A DNA stretch of 15,916 nt from Gemmatimonadota bacterium (GTDB lineage Bacteria > GCA-2686955). The DNA lies in the NCBI GenBank assembly GCA_002686955.1, contig NYZA01000067.1, positions 1-15,916 on the forward strand. Direction: 5' to 3'. Shown here in pieces: positions 14,619 to 15,916 of this stretch (position 1 is its first letter; every line of letters begins with the position of its first letter). Made by a program: the position numbers and the translations under genes. The notes beneath the pieces were generated by a model. The model did not search any database. It was not told where the DNA came from and was given only the letters and a program-made list of their open reading frames with translations.

Positions 14619-15909
14619 CCAAAACCGCCACCGCCTCCAGATGCGCGGTTTGCGGCAACATATCGAAGAGCTCCACGTCTCCTTCGACGCGATAGGGCCC
14701 CGCGGTCAGAGCGAGCAGATCCCGCGCCATGGCGGAGATGTCGCAGGCGATATGCACGATTCTCGCGGGTGGATTGGCAAGAATCGCCTCAACCCCGTCG
14801 TCACCGAGCCCTCTCCGAGGCGGGTCGGTGATCGCGATATCGAGTGGACCGACGGTAGGCAATACTGTCGCGGCATCGCCCTCCAGGATACGAATCTTGG
14901 TGTTTCCGTCCGCCAAGCGCCGGGCCTCTTCGAGCGATGCCTCCGCACGCTCCACGATCGTCACTTCGTCGGCGCCCGCATCCGCGAGATCGAGTCCGAC
15001 AAGACCGATGCCCGCGTAGAGATCGGCGGCGCGGGCACCCTGGAGGTCGCCGGCCAGCTCCAGAACGCGTTCGAAAAGTGTTTCGGCCACATCGGTGTTC
15101 AGTTGGAAGAAGGTGGTGGCGGCGAGATGAACCGATCGGCCGCGAATCCGCTCGCGAACGAAGCCGCGACCCGAAACCACACGCGTCTTGGATCCAAAGA
15201 CGGCATTTCCCGCCGAAGGCTGGATGTTGACCGCGATCGATGCGTCGGTGTCAAGCAACTCTTTCAAGGAATCGACAAGACGTCCCAGCTCCTCCGCCCC
15301 TTCTTTGGGAGAAACGAGCGTCACTAATAGATCGTCCGTCCGCACACCTGCCCGCAACGCCACTCGGCGAAGTACTCCGTGCCGCCATCGTTCATCGTAA
15401 GCGGACGGTCGCGCGATCTCGATGGCTTGGCGCACCGCTTCGAATGCGCGCTGGAGCGGTGCCGCGAGAACCGAACACCAGGCGACGTCGACGACCTCGT
15501 GTGTTCGGGGGCGGTAGTAGCCGATGCGGATCCGCCCTCGGTGGCGCTCGACCGGGAGCACGGTGCGATTCCGATACTGCACGAGATGGGGCGAAGTGTG
15601 GATCGGCCGCACTCGAGCGATCCCATCGAGGGCGCGAGCGGCGATCTCGGTCTTCCATTCGCTCTGGGCGGCGTCGGAGAGCGCCATCCAGGGGCAGGCG
15701 CCGCATTCGCCGACGATCGGGCAGGGTGGGTCGCGGCGGTCCGCGGAAGGGGAGAGGATGCGCTCGGCGATCGCCCTTGGTGGGCGACCGGGGGTTGACA
15801 CGAAGAGGGCCGAGACCACGTCGCCGGGCAGCCCGCCGATCACCCGGGTCTCGCCCAGGGAGCTCCGGGCCAGACCAGCGCCGGCGGGGTCGAGCGCCTC
15901 GATCGACAC
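14608..15909 (-). CDS. TrmA/RlmD-family RNA (uracil-C5)-methyltransferase, start probably beyond the window
   Basis: It methylates C5 of a uridine in rRNA or tRNA using SAM. Numbering from GTG at 15909 (433 aa), the first 55 residues are a TRAM RNA-binding domain. C63, C69, C72 and C145 fit the C-x5-C-x2-C...C iron-sulfur site of RumA/RlmD. FFQLN (267-271), DLYAGIGLVGLDLA (297-310, SAM site) and TDPPRRG (361-367) follow. The catalytic cysteine is C389 in HIACDISAMARD, where most relatives read SCNP, and the general base is E425 in TAHLEAVAVL. The TRAM domain plus iron-sulfur cysteines favour RlmD (23S U1939) over TrmA, but the exact target is not certain. The frame stays open to the right edge (EK before VSIEALDPAG), so the true start is likely outside. 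It is convergent with the methyltransferase gene and overlaps it by 11 bp, with no terminator between them. Confidence 0.9.
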   Translation of the reverse strand: MSIEALDPAGAGLARSSLGETRVIGGLPGDVVSALFVSTPGRPPRAIAERILSPSADRRDPPCPIVGECGACPWMALSDAAQSEWKTEIAARALDGIARVRPIHTSPHLVQYRNRTVLPVERHRGRIRIGYYRPRTHEVVDVAWCSVLAAPLQRAFEAVRQAIEIARPSAYDERWRHGVLRRVALRAGVRTDDLLVTLVSPKEGAEELGRLVDSLKELLDTDASIAVNIQPSAGNAVFGSKTRVVSGRGFVRERIRGRSVHLAATTFFQLNTDVAETLFERVLELAGDLQGARAADLYAGIGLVGLDLADAGADEVTIVERAEASLEEARRLADGNTKIRILEGDAATVLPTVGPLDIAITDPPRRGLGDDGVEAILANPPARIVHIACDISAMARDLLALTAGPYRVEGDVELFDMLPQTAHLEAVAVLVRE

Positions 15910-15916
15910 CTTCTCG

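Noticed and set aside
1-15916. CRISPR array, insertion sequence, phage or toxin-antitoxin module
   Set aside because: No regularly spaced direct repeats, transposase or integrase motifs, terminal inverted repeats or small paired antitoxin-like genes were seen on either strand.

Overview
The window is GC-rich, densely packed bacterial DNA on standard-code genes (TGA and TAG both end intact genes). The cell should be a diderm: there is a complete outer-membrane-channel/adaptor/RND-pump operon and a lipoprotein signal. Secreted LVIVD-type beta-propellers, a beta-helix remnant and a GPI-PLD-like zinc phospholipase suggest an environmental lineage of the Eisenbacteria/Gemmatimonadota/Krumholzibacteriota kind. 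That placement is only an impression from gene content, with low confidence.

Layout, left to right. (1) 101-3212: a secreted zinc-dependent phospholipase C-like protein, followed 26 bp later by a secreted beta-propeller protein. The propeller's signal peptide is one frame away from its body, apparently through loss of one C in a C-run. (2) 3209-3776: a scar where the start of a beta-helix protein (plus strand) meets a decayed sodium:solute symporter (minus strand). (3) 3871-4860: hemB, porphobilinogen synthase, followed by a hairpin-rich spacer. (4) 5014-10672: a three-gene tripartite efflux operon in the order TolC-like channel, lipoprotein adaptor, RND permease, with overlapping or nearly overlapping genes. 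(5) 10789-12832: a promoter and a second LVIVD propeller gene, broken by two in-frame TGA codons and one frameshift. (6) 12833-13130: no recognisable gene, ending in a likely terminator. (7) 13133-14618: promoter, then a small sulfotransferase and a DesVI-like SAM methyltransferase. (8) 14608-15909, minus strand: a TrmA/RlmD-family RNA uracil methyltransferase whose start probably lies outside the window.

How they work together: the efflux genes form one exporter. The phospholipase and propeller probably act together outside the cytoplasm; the pair resembles, as two genes, the catalytic-domain plus propeller layout of animal GPI-specific phospholipase D. The sulfotransferase and methyltransferase form a small tailoring unit of unknown substrate. 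hemB and the RNA methyltransferase are housekeeping genes.

The contrast in integrity is the most striking large-scale signal. About 9 kb of hemB, efflux and methyltransferase genes is uninterrupted, whereas both propeller genes, the symporter and the beta-helix gene carry lesions. I see no CRISPR array, insertion sequence, tRNA or rRNA.
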